Assembly: GCF_021864535.1 (NCBI RefSeq)
Contig: NZ_JAKJIC010000011.1
Location: 1 to 64,000, forward strand
DNA length: 64,000 nucleotides
Reading direction: 5' to 3'
From: Oryzibacter oryziterrae
Lineage (GTDB): Bacteria; Pseudomonadota; Alphaproteobacteria; Rhizobiales; Pleomorphomonadaceae
Shown here: piece after piece, positions 43,325 to 52,262 of the stretch
How the letters are laid out: the number at the start of each line of letters is the position of its first letter
Numbering within the stretch: position 1 is the first letter of the stretch
The notes under the pieces: generated by a model
What the model was told of the DNA's origin: nothing
Seen by the model: only the letters and a program-made list of their open reading frames with translations
Databases searched by the model: none
Program-made: the position numbers and the translations under genes

Positions 43325-44287
43325 ATGTCCTTCACCCAGTACAAGCCCGTCAAGACTCGCGTTCAGCGTTCGACCCTCGCGGTGCCCGGGTCCAACCCGG
43401 CCATGTTTGCCAAGGCGCTCGAGTCCGATGCCGACTTCATCTTCCTCGACCTTGAGGATGCCGTGGCGCCCAACGACAAGGTGCCGGCCCGCGAGAACAT
43501 CATCAAGGCGCTCAACGAAATTCCCTGGCGCGCCCGCGGCAAGACCATGTGCGTGCGCATCAACGGTCTCGATACCCACTGGATGTATCGCGACGTCGTG
43601 GACGTCGTCGAACAGGCCGGCGAGAATCTCGACACCATCCTGATCCCCAAGGTGGGCGTCCCCGGCGACGTCTACATGGTGGAAGCGATGGTGGCGCAGA
43701 TCCGCGAAGGCCGGAACATCCAGAACGAGATCGGCCTGGAAGCCCTGATTGAGACCGCCCTCGGCATGTCCAACGTGGAGATCATTGCCCAATCCTCCCG
43801 CAAGCTTGAGGCCCTCCACTTCGGCGTTGCCGACTTCGCCGCTTCGCGTCGCTCCCGCACGGTGGTGATCGGCGGTCTCAATCCCGATTATCCCGGCGAC
43901 CAGTGGCATGCCGCCATCGACCGCATGGTCACGGCCTGCCGCGCCTATGGTCTGCGCGCCATCGATGGCCCCTTCGGCGATTTCTCCTCCCCCGAAGACT
44001 ACATCAAGGGCGCAAAGCGGGCCGCGGTCCTCGGCTGCGAGGGCAAATGGGCGATCCACCCCAGCCAGATCGCTCTTGCCAACGACGTGTTCTCCCCGCC
44101 GCCCGCAGAAGTGGACCGCGCCCGCCGCATTCTCATCGCCCTCGAGGAAGCTGCCGCCCAGGGCAAGGGCGCTGCCTCGCTCGACGGCCGCATGATCGAC
44201 GCCGCCTCCGCCCGCATGGCGCAGAACGTGGTGACCGTGGCCGACGCCATCGCAGCGAAGGCCACGCAGAACGCCAAGGCCGCGTGA
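43325..44287 (+). CDS. mcl: L-malyl-CoA/beta-methylmalyl-CoA lyase
   Basis: A 320-residue CitE-like TIM-barrel lyase that splits malyl-CoA into glyoxylate and acetyl-CoA, closing the serine cycle; it can also act in the ethylmalonyl-CoA pathway. Motifs include RSTLAVPGSNPAMFAKA (13-29), FLDLEDAVAPNDK with Mg-binding residues, and the glyoxylate-site GLEALIETALG. AAGGAAAG precedes ATG 43325. The stop codon overlaps the palindromic element at 44287-44354. Confidence 0.93.
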   Translation: MSFTQYKPVKTRVQRSTLAVPGSNPAMFAKALESDADFIFLDLEDAVAPNDKVPARENIIKALNEIPWRARGKTMCVRINGLDTHWMYRDVVDVVEQAGENLDTILIPKVGVPGDVYMVEAMVAQIREGRNIQNEIGLEALIETALGMSNVEIIAQSSRKLEALHFGVADFAASRRSRTVVIGGLNPDYPGDQWHAAIDRMVTACRAYGLRAIDGPFGDFSSPEDYIKGAKRAAVLGCEGKWAIHPSQIALANDVFSPPPAEVDRARRILIALEEAAAQGKGAASLDGRMIDAASARMAQNVVTVADAIAAKATQNAKAA

Positions 44288-44354
44288 GAGCCTGACCAGA
44301 AACTCTACTGGGCCGGGCATCTGCCGCAGCCCAGCGAATTTCAGATCAGGCTCT
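44287..44354. repeat. palindromic element starting at the mcl stop codon
   Basis: A 68-base nearly perfect palindrome: AGAGCCTGA at 44287 is answered by TCAGGCTCT ending at 44354, with an inner CTGGGC/GCCCAG stem. The same sequence, split by an extra 76 bases, begins at the stop codon of hprA (48014-48157). Confidence 0.75.
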
Positions 44355-44373
44355 GCGGAGCCGGAGACGCCCC

Positions 44374-44480
44374 CCCTCTCCCGCAAGGGGAGAGGGAACG
44401 ATGAGCAGAACTTGAGAGAACAGCCAATCCAGCCAGGTGCGTGGCATCAGCCGCGTCCCCTCTCCCCTTGCGGGAGAGGG
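44374..44480. repeat. BIME-like inverted repeat pair (third, variant)
   Basis: Perfect 23-base inverted repeats 44374-44396 and 44458-44480 (core CCCTCTCCCGCAAGGGGAGA) with a 61-base spacer. The arm is related to, but distinct from, the pairs at 39.7 and 43.2 kb. It lies between mcl and mtkA. Confidence 0.8.
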
Positions 44481-44537
44481 ACAGAGACAAGGTGAACCCG
44501 GTCTCCGCCTGAAAAACACTGCCGAGGGAAAACGACC

Positions 44538-45719
44538 ATGGACATTCATGAATATCAGGCCAAGGAGATCCTGGCCAAGTTCGGCGTCCCCATTCCGATG
44601 GGCGGGCTTGCCTACAGCCCCGAGCAGGCGGCCTACCGGGCGCGCGAAATCGGCGGTTCGGTGTGGGTGGTCAAGGCGCAGGTGCATACCGGCGGTCGTG
44701 GCAAGGCGGGCGGCGTCAAGGTCTGCAAGTCGGAATCCGACGTCGAGGAAGCCGCCGAGAAGATGCTCGGCCGCAAGCTGGTGACGCATCAGTCCGGCCC
44801 GTCCGGCAAGATGGTCAACCGCCTCTATGTGGAAGGCGGAGTGCATATCGCCCGCGAACTCTATCTCGGCTTCGTGCTGGACCGCTCGGAGCAGCGTGTC
44901 ATCGTCATCGGCTCGACCGAAGGCGGCATGGACATTGAAGAGGTGGCGGCGACCAAGCCGGAGAGCATCGTCAAGATCTCCGTCGAGCCGGCGGTGGGCA
45001 TGCAGGCCTTCCAGGCCCGCGAATTGGCCTTCAAGCTCGGCCTGCCCGGCTCGGCGATTGCCGACGCCACCCGCGTGATCCTCGGAGCCTATCGCGCCTT
45101 CCGCGACAAGGACGGCATCATGCTGGAGATCAATCCGCTTGTCTTCACCGAGGAAGGCCAGCTGATCGCCCTCGACGCCAAGATGAGCTTCGATGACAAC
45201 GCCATGTTCCGCCACCCGGACATTTCCGAGCTGCGCGACAAGAGCCAGGAAGACCCACGCGAGACGCAGGCGGCCGACCGTGGCCTATCCTATGTGGGCC
45301 TCGACGGCGACGTCGGCTGCATCGTCAACGGTGCCGGTCTCGCCATGGCGACCATGGACATGATCCTGCTGGAAGGCGGGGCACCTGCCAACTTCCTGGA
45401 CATCGGAGGTGGTGCCACGCCCGAGCGTGTCGCCAAGGCCTTTCGCCTTGTCACGCAGGATAAGAATGTGAAGGCCGTGCTGGTCAACATCTTCGCCGGC
45501 ATCAACCGCTGCGACTGGGTGGCCCAGGGCGTGGTGAAGGCGGTGGAGCTGGCCGGGCTGGAACTGCCGCTGGTGGTCCGCCTGGCGGGCACCAATGTGG
45601 AAGAAGGCCGCCGCATCATCGAGGAGAGCGGCATCAACGTCATCTCCGCCAAGACCCTGGCCGAGGCTGCCCGCCTGTCGGTCGCCGCCGCCCAGTCGGC
45701 CACCAAGTCCGCAGCCTGA
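44538..45719 (+). CDS. mtkA: malate thiokinase (malate-CoA ligase) beta subunit
   Basis: A 393-residue ATP-grasp subunit homologous to succinyl-CoA synthetase beta (SucC). With MtkB it makes malyl-CoA from malate, CoA and ATP. The N-terminus [20 protein letters not shown] and the nucleotide-binding loop [13 protein letters not shown] are typical; the CoA/active-site segment near the C-terminus is [16 protein letters not shown]. Location between mcl and mtkB in a serine-cycle operon supports malate rather than succinate as substrate. Confidence 0.92.
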   Translation: MDIHEYQAKEILAKFGVPIPMGGLAYSPEQAAYRAREIGGSVWVVKAQVHTGGRGKAGGVKVCKSESDVEEAAEKMLGRKLVTHQSGPSGKMVNRLYVEGGVHIARELYLGFVLDRSEQRVIVIGSTEGGMDIEEVAATKPESIVKISVEPAVGMQAFQARELAFKLGLPGSAIADATRVILGAYRAFRDKDGIMLEINPLVFTEEGQLIALDAKMSFDDNAMFRHPDISELRDKSQEDPRETQAADRGLSYVGLDGDVGCIVNGAGLAMATMDMILLEGGAPANFLDIGGGATPERVAKAFRLVTQDKNVKAVLVNIFAGINRCDWVAQGVVKAVELAGLELPLVVRLAGTNVEEGRRIIEESGINVISAKTLAEAARLSVAAAQSATKSAA

Positions 45720-45731
45720 GGAGCCAGTGCC

Positions 45732-46631
45732 ATGTCCGTACTCATCAACAAGAATTCGAAGATCATCGTCCAGGGCATCACCGGCAAGATCGGCTCGTTC
45801 CATGCGGAAGACATGATCCGCTACGGCTCGCCCGTGGTCGGCGGCGTCACGCCCGGCAAGGGCGGCACGGAAGCCCACGGCAAGCCGGTGTTCAACACGG
45901 TGAAGGACGCGGTGGAAGCCACCGGCGCCGACACCTCCATCGTCTTCGTGCCACCGCCGTTCGCCGCCGACTCGATCATGGAAGCGGCCGATGCCGGCAT
46001 CAAGGTCTGCGTCGTCATCACCGACGGTATCCCGACCCAGGACATGATGCGCGTCAAGCGCTACATGAAGCGCTACAAGGCGGAAGCCCGCATGCGCCTG
46101 CTGGGGCCGAATTGCGCCGGGGTGATCACCCCGGGCGAAGCGCTGGTGGGCATCATGCCCGGCCACATCTACCTGCCTGGCCGCATCGGCATTGTCGGCC
46201 GTTCCGGTACGCTGGGCTATGAGGCGGCGAGCCAGCTCAAGGAAATCGGCATCGGCGTTTCCACCTCGGTGGGCATCGGCGGCGACCCGATCAACGGCTG
46301 CTCGCATCGCGACATCCTCGAAATGTTCGAGAACGATCCCGAGACAGATGCCGTGATCATGATCGGCGAAATCGGCGGGCCGCAGGAAGTGGAAGCCGGC
46401 ATGTATGCCCGCGATCACATGACCAAGCCGGTCTGCGCCTATATCGCCGGCCTCTCGGCGCCCAAGGGCCGCAAGATGGGCCACGCCGGCGCCATCGTGT
46501 CGTCGGTCGGCGAAAGTGCTGCGGAAAAGGTTGAGATCTTGAAGTCCTGCGGGGTAACCATCGTCCCCACGCCCGCCGAGTTCGGCTCGACGGTGCAGGG
46601 AATGCTGGGAATGAGGGCAGCCGCCGAATAG
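45732..46631 (+). CDS. mtkB: malate thiokinase alpha subunit
   Basis: A 299-residue CoA-binding subunit homologous to SucD. The N-terminal Rossmann domain ([19 protein letters not shown]) is followed by the phosphorylated histidine H251 in [10 protein letters not shown]. It begins 12 bases after mtkA with GAGGAG upstream, so the two are translated together. It provides malyl-CoA to Mcl. It is followed by an HTH gene that interrupts the run toward hprA. Confidence 0.92.
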   Translation: MSVLINKNSKIIVQGITGKIGSFHAEDMIRYGSPVVGGVTPGKGGTEAHGKPVFNTVKDAVEATGADTSIVFVPPPFAADSIMEAADAGIKVCVVITDGIPTQDMMRVKRYMKRYKAEARMRLLGPNCAGVITPGEALVGIMPGHIYLPGRIGIVGRSGTLGYEAASQLKEIGIGVSTSVGIGGDPINGCSHRDILEMFENDPETDAVIMIGEIGGPQEVEAGMYARDHMTKPVCAYIAGLSAPKGRKMGHAGAIVSSVGESAAEKVEILKSCGVTIVPTPAEFGSTVQGMLGMRAAAE

Positions 46632-46710
46632 AATCAGCAAGATTGCCATTTTCTGGAAACATTGCTAATCTCTACTTTGCTTTGATGGAGGCAAAACAAG
46701 GGATTATCTG

Positions 46711-47028
46711 ATGTCGAAAATCAATGATCTGAGCCCGGCGCAATGCCGTATGGCCCGTGCAGCACTCAATATGACCAGAGATAAATTAAGTGAAACAGCG
46801 CAAGTTTCTGCCAGAACAATTGGCGATTTCGAATCTGAAAAACGCATTCCAATTCCTGCAACTCGTCAAGCTCTTCGTCACGCCTTCGAAGTACGTGGCA
46901 TTGACTTTTCAGCGGGCAACAGCGTTGGAATAACGACTGCTTTTCGCGGAATTACTTTAAACCCGAGAGATATCGGTCACGGACCTGCAATTGACGATGA
47001 AAACAAAAGCCAGGAATGCAACAGCTAG
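46711..47028 (+). CDS. XRE-family helix-turn-helix protein inserted in the serine-cycle operon
   Basis: A 105-residue protein whose first 70 residues form a Cro/CI-type helix-turn-helix (CRMARAALNMTRDKLSETAQVSARTIGDFE). The remaining 35 residues are of unknown function. Base composition and codon use (AGA, TTA, AAA, ATT) are clearly more AT-rich than the neighbouring genes, which suggests horizontal acquisition. It is 79 bases after mtkB and 11 bases before hprA on the same strand. It could be an operon-specific regulator or a passenger. The ribosome binding site is weak. Confidence 0.8.
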   Translation: MSKINDLSPAQCRMARAALNMTRDKLSETAQVSARTIGDFESEKRIPIPATRQALRHAFEVRGIDFSAGNSVGITTAFRGITLNPRDIGHGPAIDDENKSQECNS

Positions 47029-47039
47029 AGGCTACCGAT

Positions 47040-48014
47040 ATGTCGGATAAGAAGAAGGTTCTGGTCACCCGGAAGTGGCCGGCGGCGGTCGAAGACAGGC
47101 TGAAGCAGCTCTATGACGTCACGCTCAATGTCAGCGACGTGCCGATGAGCGGGGCTGAGATCCGGCAGGCGCTCAAGGACTATGACGCGGTCTGTCCCAC
47201 CGTTTCCGACAAGGTGGATGCGGCGGTGCTCGACGTTCAGAACCCGCGGGCGAAGATCCTCGCGAGCTACGGCGTCGGCTACAGCCACATCGACACGGAA
47301 GCGGCCAGGAAGGCGGGGCTTGCCGTCACCAACACGCCGGAAGTTCTGTCCGAATGCACCGCCGACCTTGCCATCACCTTGATGCTGATGGCGGCGCGGC
47401 GGGCCGGCGAAGGCGAGCGCGAAGTGCGCGCCCACAAGTGGACGGGCTGGCGCCCGACCCACATGATCGGCACCAAGGTGTCGGGCGGCGTGTTCGGTGT
47501 GCTCGGTTTCGGGCGGATCGGGCGCGAGGCGGCCAAGCGGGCGCATTTCGGCTTCGGCATGAAGGTGATCTACTTCGACCCCTTCCCGGTGAAGCCGGAA
47601 CTGGCAGCGGAGACAGGGGCCGAGCAGCGCGCCACCATCGAGGAGGTGCTGAAGGAAGCCGACGTCGTCTCGCTGCACATGCCCGGCGGCAAGGACAACT
47701 ATCACCTGATCAACGACGCGCGCCTCAGCCTGATGAAGCCGACGGCCATTCTGGTCAACACGGCGCGCGGCGAGGTGGTCGACGGGGTGGCACTGGCCAA
47801 TGCCCTCAAGAAGGGCGTGATCAAGGGTGCCGGCCTCGACGTGTTCGAGGGCGAGCCGCGCATCGTCACCGATCTCTACGAATGCGAGAACGTGGTGCTG
47901 CTGCCGCATCTGGGCAGTGCCACCGCCTCGACCCGCGAGGCCATGGGCTGGCGGGTTCTGGAAAATCTCGAGGCCTTCTTCGCCGGCAGTACGCCGCGCG
48001 ACCGGGTGGCCTGA
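47040..48014 (+). CDS. hprA: hydroxypyruvate/glyoxylate reductase (D-2-hydroxyacid dehydrogenase)
   Basis: A 324-residue NAD(P)H-dependent dehydrogenase that reduces hydroxypyruvate to D-glycerate in the serine cycle (and glyoxylate to glycolate). The cofactor motif GVLGFGRIGREAAKRA is near 153-168. The catalytic R-E-H residues lie in NTARGEVVDG, the following glutamate region, and LLPHLGSAT. AGAGG precedes ATG 47040. It completes the local cluster. A glycerate kinase and ppc are not in the window. Confidence 0.9.
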   Translation: MSDKKKVLVTRKWPAAVEDRLKQLYDVTLNVSDVPMSGAEIRQALKDYDAVCPTVSDKVDAAVLDVQNPRAKILASYGVGYSHIDTEAARKAGLAVTNTPEVLSECTADLAITLMLMAARRAGEGEREVRAHKWTGWRPTHMIGTKVSGGVFGVLGFGRIGREAAKRAHFGFGMKVIYFDPFPVKPELAAETGAEQRATIEEVLKEADVVSLHMPGGKDNYHLINDARLSLMKPTAILVNTARGEVVDGVALANALKKGVIKGAGLDVFEGEPRIVTDLYECENVVLLPHLGSATASTREAMGWRVLENLEAFFAGSTPRDRVA

Positions 48015-48157
48015 GAGCCTGCCTCGAAACTCTACTGGGCTAGGCATCTGGCTTCGATTTCTGTGCTTCCGGTACTCACGAACTTCAAGTTCGCTCCGTT
48101 CCGGTTCTCGAAACCAACGCCAACTGCCGCAGCCCGGCGAGTTTCAGGTCAGGCTCT
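48014..48157. repeat. palindromic element starting at the hprA stop codon, split copy
   Basis: The ends match the 68-base element at 44287-44354 (AGAGCCTG... and ...CAGGTCAGGCTCT), but about 76 extra bases lie in the middle. The extra part contains its own small palindrome (CGAACTTCAAGTTCG). As at mcl, the element begins within the stop codon of the upstream gene. Confidence 0.7.
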
Positions 48158-48473
48158 ACTCGAAACATGGCGCGGCGGGCAGCAGCTTCTCCTTGCCCGC
48201 CCCGCCATCCGGATCATCCCCGTTGGGGGACGGGGATGATCCGAACCCTTTGGCCAACTCGCTCAGATGCTGTCGCATCGGCTCGTTGAGATCATCTGCA
48301 ATTTCTCACCTGCAACAGATGCGTGAGAAATTCCAATGCGGAACACCGAGAGCCACATGCAAATGGCCCTCGGCATGTAGACCCTCCGGTCTGCGCAAAG
48401 GGGGCGCGGACCCAGACTGAAAAGGCCTCGTTCCAAAGGGACGGGGCCTCTTTTTTGTTGGGCACAGTGCCGT
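48158..48473. other. intergenic hairpin array between hprA and zntB-like gene
   Basis: No gene. It holds a 13-base perfect hairpin (48211-48223 with 48230-48242), a small palindrome GATGC-TGTC-GCATC (48266-48279) whose 23-base context recurs at 35348-35370, a 10-base inverted repeat AATTTCTCAC/GTGAGAAATT (48300-48309, 48323-48332), and finally a terminator. It looks like an accumulation of repetitive palindromes at the operon end. Confidence 0.6.
48424..48456 (+). terminator. rho-independent terminator, probably bidirectional
   Basis: Stem 48424-48431 with 48441-48448 (one wobble pair), followed by TCTTTTTT on the plus strand. The complement is preceded by an A-rich stretch that gives a T run on the minus strand as well. 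It ends the serine-cycle operon and the convergent zntB-like gene. Confidence 0.8.
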
Positions 48474-49463
48474 TCAGAGGATGCCGGCCCGCTTCAGGAA
48501 CCACCAGGCGCCGCCGACCGAGGCGCAGCCGAGCACAAAGGCCAGGAAAGTTCCGAAATGCTCGCCGGCAAATGGCAGGCCGCCGGTGTTCATGCCGAAG
48601 AAGCCGGTGACGAGGGTCGGCGGTAGCATGAAGGCGGTCATGACCGAGAGGATGTAGAGGTGACGGTTGGTTTCCGAGGAGATCTTGGAGTCGATTTCTT
48701 CGTGCAGCAGGCGGGCGCGATCCTGCAGCGACTGGATCTCCTGGTAGACCGGGCCGAGATACTCGACCAGACGCTCGGCCATATCGACGGAGCCGGCGGG
48801 CAGCTCATGCGAATCGGCGTCGTGGCCGACCCGGCGCAACAGCGAGATGGAGGCGCGCAGCTGGCGGTTCAGGCGCACCACTGTGCGGCGCACGGGACCC
48901 AAGCGACGGCGTTCATCGCGCGGGGCCACTTCGAAGACATAGTCCTCGATGGTGTCGAGCTCGTCGCGCATGTCGGCGACGAGGCCATCGACCACCCGCT
49001 CGAACTCGCGGACGATGGATTCGAACACTTCCACCGGTTCGCGCAGCGACAGACCGCGTTCGACCGCAAGACGCGTAGCCTCGATGCAGCGCAGCGGATG
49101 CAGGCGGGCGGTGATGATCAGCCGGCCGGTGACGGCAAAGCGGAACCAGCCGATGTCGTGGGTCTCGTAGTCGAAGGCGCGTTCAAGGTCGGTGAAGACG
49201 CCGTGCAGCACGCCCTCGTCAGTGGCCAGCGTCACGTGCGTGTCGCGATCGGTCAGCGTGGCGCGTGCCTCGACCGGAAGGCCGGCGATGCTCTCCAGAA
49301 ACTTCGGTACGCGGGCATCGCTGAGGGCAAGATGCAACCAGACGAAGCCTTCCGGCACGACCAGATCGAGCCCCTTGGTCGACGCCGGCAGGGCGACGCC
49401 CTTGGAGCCCGTCCCATCGAAGCGGTAAGCCCAGACGAAGCCGGGTATTTCGGTATTCAGCAC
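48474..49463 (-). CDS. CorA/ZntB-like metal-ion transporter
   Basis: A 329-residue protein with a large N-terminal cytoplasmic domain, a long helix, and two C-terminal membrane helices (about 270-290 and 303-323). The signature after the first helix is GFFGMNTGGLPF, characteristic of ZntB-type CorA-family members, which move zinc or magnesium. The start is GTG 49463, with GGGGAG seven bases upstream. It stands alone. Confidence 0.87.
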   Translation of the reverse strand: MLNTEIPGFVWAYRFDGTGSKGVALPASTKGLDLVVPEGFVWLHLALSDARVPKFLESIAGLPVEARATLTDRDTHVTLATDEGVLHGVFTDLERAFDYETHDIGWFRFAVTGRLIITARLHPLRCIEATRLAVERGLSLREPVEVFESIVREFERVVDGLVADMRDELDTIEDYVFEVAPRDERRRLGPVRRTVVRLNRQLRASISLLRRVGHDADSHELPAGSVDMAERLVEYLGPVYQEIQSLQDRARLLHEEIDSKISSETNRHLYILSVMTAFMLPPTLVTGFFGMNTGGLPFAGEHFGTFLAFVLGCASVGGAWWFLKRAGIL

Positions 49464-49744
49464 GGTCCGCTCCCCGTAATGCTACGCCGGCAAATTCCAG
49501 GTCATGGATAGAATGAGTTCATGACAGCCGTGTATCCGTCACAATCGCTCTGTGCAACGAAATGATCAGGCACGCAGCGTTTGCCATGCATCTGAATGTT
49601 CAAATACAATCGCAGCTCGTTCATTATTTTTACCTATACACCGGACGTTAATATTCACGGACCACCATACCTCCCGAGTATCCTCGCACAAAATGTGAAC
49701 AGCCCGGGGTCCCCGCGGCCCCAGCAGAGTTGGCAGCTTGCCGA

Positions 49745-51712
49745 ATGTCCCGTTTCCGTTTCTCGTTTCCACGGCATGATCCGGAGCTCGCCCAGGCTCA
49801 GCTGGCAGCCTTTGCCCATCAGATCCCCCTGCTCTACTTCATTTTGCTTGTGAACACGGTCGCTGTTTCGGTGACGCATTACCACATGGCGCCGGCGTGG
49901 CTGACGGTGGGCGTTCCCTGTGCGTTGTTCGCAGTGTGCCTCAAGCGGTTCCTGGGCTGGATTGGTACGCACAGGCGCCAGATTCCGACGAATATCGCGG
50001 TGCGCCGACTGAACAGCACGATTGCACTCGCCGTGCTGCTGGGCATTGCCTTCTCCGTCTGGAGCCTGTCGCTCTATCCCTATGGCGACATGGAACGGCA
50101 CATGCACCTGGCCTATTACATGTCGCTGACGCTGATCGGCATCGTCTTCTGCCTGATGCATCTGCGGGCGGCGGCTCTGGGACTGATCGCGGCCGTGGTG
50201 CCGGCCTTCCTGGTTTTCTTCGGCACGCGCGGGTCCATCGTCCTGACGGCCATTGCCATCAACTTCGCGCTGGTTTCCGGGGCGATGCTGACGGTGCTGC
50301 TGACCTACTATCGGGATTTTGCCAGCCTCATCTCCTCGCGCAAGCAGTTGCTGGTGCAGACGGAAAGCGCTCGACGCCTGTCGGACGAGAACTTCCGTCT
50401 CGCCAACCTCGATGCGTTGACCGGACTGCCAAATCGCCGGCGCTTTCTCTACGAGCTGGAACAGCGCGTTGCACAGGCGCAGGCCGTGGGCGGGGCTTTC
50501 GTTGTCGGTGTGATTGATCTGGACGGCTTCAAGCCGGTGAACGATGCCTTCGGCCACGCCGTCGGCGACAAGGTGCTGATCGAGGCCGGCCTGCGGCTGC
50601 AAGCGGCGGCTTCCGAACGCATCTTTCTGGCGCGTCTCGGCGGCGACGAATTTGGCGTCATCATCTCCGGCGCCGCCAGTGACGACGAGTTGCACGCGAT
50701 CGGCGACCAGCTGAGTACGGCTTTGCGCAAACCGATCAACCTGAGCGGCATCGTCGCGCGCGTTTCGGGCTCTTGCGGCTTTGCGCGTTTTCCGGAAAAC
50801 GGGCGGGCCAGCGCGGCCCTGTTCGAGCGCGCCGACTATGCGCTCTACTTCGCCAAGCATTACAACAGAGGCCAGTCGACCATTTTCTCCGGCTCGCATG
50901 AGGCAAAGCTGTCCGAGCAAGCGCGCATCGAGCAGGCGCTGCAGGCTGCCAATCTCGAAGCCGAGATGCACCTGATGTATCAGCCGGTCGTCGACACGGA
51001 CACGCAGAAGACGATCGCCTTTGAAGCGCTGGCGCGCTGGGTCAGCCCGGCCTTGGGCAGCATCGGCCCGGCAACCTTCATTGCCATTGCCGAGCGTTCG
51101 GGGATGATCAGCCGCCTGACCGAGATCCTGTTCCGCAAGGCACTAGCCGAGGCGCATCGCTGGCCCGACGACGTGGGGCTGTCCTTCAACCTGTCGGTCC
51201 ACGATCTGTCGCTGAAGAACATGGGGCAACGCCTGGCCGCCATCATCGATACGGCCAAGATCAATCCGGCCCGGATCAGTTTCGAGATCACCGAGACGTC
51301 GGTGATGAAGGATGCCGCGGTGGCGCAGGCCAATCTTGATGCGTTGATCGCGCTGGGGTGCTCGATCGCCCTGGACGACTTCGGCACCGGGCAGTCCAAT
51401 CTCGCCTATGTGCATCAGCTGCCGCTCAGCAAGATCAAAATCGATCGCAGTTTCATTGGCGGGATCGAGGCCAACAAGGTCAGTCGCGACCTGATCCGCA
51501 CCATCATCGACCTGTCGCGCAATCTCGGCTGCATGTGCGTGACGGAAGGCGTGGAGACCGCAGCGCAGGTGATCATTCTGCGCACGCTGGGCTGCCGCTA
51601 CATCCAGGGCTATTTCTACGGCAAGCCGATGACGGGCAACGAGGCCCTCGCCCGCATCGCCGGCGAACGCGTGGTCGGGATCAAGAGCGCGACGGCCCGC
51701 GCGGCGGTGTGA
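49745..51712 (+). CDS. membrane-bound GGDEF-EAL cyclic-di-GMP enzyme
   Basis: A 655-residue protein. Five or six membrane helices fill residues about 25-195. A coiled linker is followed by a GGDEF domain (about 220-375, active site LGGDEFGVI near 298) and an EAL domain (about 395-640). The EAL residues needed for hydrolysis are present (FEALARW, FNLS, EITET, DDFGTG, KIDRSF, EGVET). No RxxD inhibitory site precedes GGDEF (ERIFLARLGGDEF). Both activities are therefore possible. ATG 49745 is the likely start. Its signal input is unknown. Confidence 0.92.
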   Translation: MSRFRFSFPRHDPELAQAQLAAFAHQIPLLYFILLVNTVAVSVTHYHMAPAWLTVGVPCALFAVCLKRFLGWIGTHRRQIPTNIAVRRLNSTIALAVLLGIAFSVWSLSLYPYGDMERHMHLAYYMSLTLIGIVFCLMHLRAAALGLIAAVVPAFLVFFGTRGSIVLTAIAINFALVSGAMLTVLLTYYRDFASLISSRKQLLVQTESARRLSDENFRLANLDALTGLPNRRRFLYELEQRVAQAQAVGGAFVVGVIDLDGFKPVNDAFGHAVGDKVLIEAGLRLQAAASERIFLARLGGDEFGVIISGAASDDELHAIGDQLSTALRKPINLSGIVARVSGSCGFARFPENGRASAALFERADYALYFAKHYNRGQSTIFSGSHEAKLSEQARIEQALQAANLEAEMHLMYQPVVDTDTQKTIAFEALARWVSPALGSIGPATFIAIAERSGMISRLTEILFRKALAEAHRWPDDVGLSFNLSVHDLSLKNMGQRLAAIIDTAKINPARISFEITETSVMKDAAVAQANLDALIALGCSIALDDFGTGQSNLAYVHQLPLSKIKIDRSFIGGIEANKVSRDLIRTIIDLSRNLGCMCVTEGVETAAQVIILRTLGCRYIQGYFYGKPMTGNEALARIAGERVVGIKSATARAAV

Positions 51713-51731
51713 CACCGCGCAGGCGCGAGGC

Positions 51732-52208
51732 TCAATCGGCCATCAGCGGAGCAACCTTGGCGTCGAGCGCGCGTACGGCGTCGGCCGGAGCCAGATGAAC
51801 CTGCAGGCCGCGCTGGCCGCCATTCATGTAGACCGATTGCTCCTGCATGGCCGCCGCCTCGAAGGCGGTGGGCACCAGGCGCTTCTGGCCGAACGGGCTG
51901 ATGCCGCCCACATGGTATCCTGTCAGACGCTCGGCGTCGGCGGGGGGCATCATGGCCGCGGTCTTGCCGCCGAAGGTGGCCGCCAGCTTCTTCATGCTCA
52001 CTTCCTTGTCGGAAGGCACGACGACACAGACAGGCTTGCCATCCACCTTGGCCATCAGCGTCTTCAGGACACGATGGGGCTCGACGCCAATGGCTTCCGC
52101 CGCCTGCATGCCGATCCGGTCGGCACCCGGGTCGTAGTCATAGGTGAGGACTTCGTAGGAAACCTTGGCGCGATCGAGGAACTGGGTGGCACGGGTCGTC
52201 TTGGACAT
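51732..52208 (-). CDS. ybaK: Cys-tRNA(Pro) deacylase
   Basis: A 158-residue trans-editing protein that hydrolyses Cys-tRNA(Pro) mischarged by prolyl-tRNA synthetase. Family features include RVLKTLMAKVDGKPV, the catalytic lysine region VPSDKEVSMKKLA, and the GYHVGGISPFGQKR substrate loop. Length is the norm for YbaK/EbsC proteins. Confidence 0.92.
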   Translation of the reverse strand: MSKTTRATQFLDRAKVSYEVLTYDYDPGADRIGMQAAEAIGVEPHRVLKTLMAKVDGKPVCVVVPSDKEVSMKKLAATFGGKTAAMMPPADAERLTGYHVGGISPFGQKRLVPTAFEAAAMQEQSVYMNGGQRGLQVHLAPADAVRALDAKVAPLMAD

Positions 52209-52262
52209 TGTGGAATCCGGGTATCTGAAGTCGTCGCATCCAAGCTTGCAGTTGCCGACCCG

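Noticed and set aside
39741-44480. CRISPR array suggested by repeated CT-rich segments
   Set aside because: The repeats are inverted pairs at three separate loci, not direct repeats with regular spacers, and no cas gene is present.
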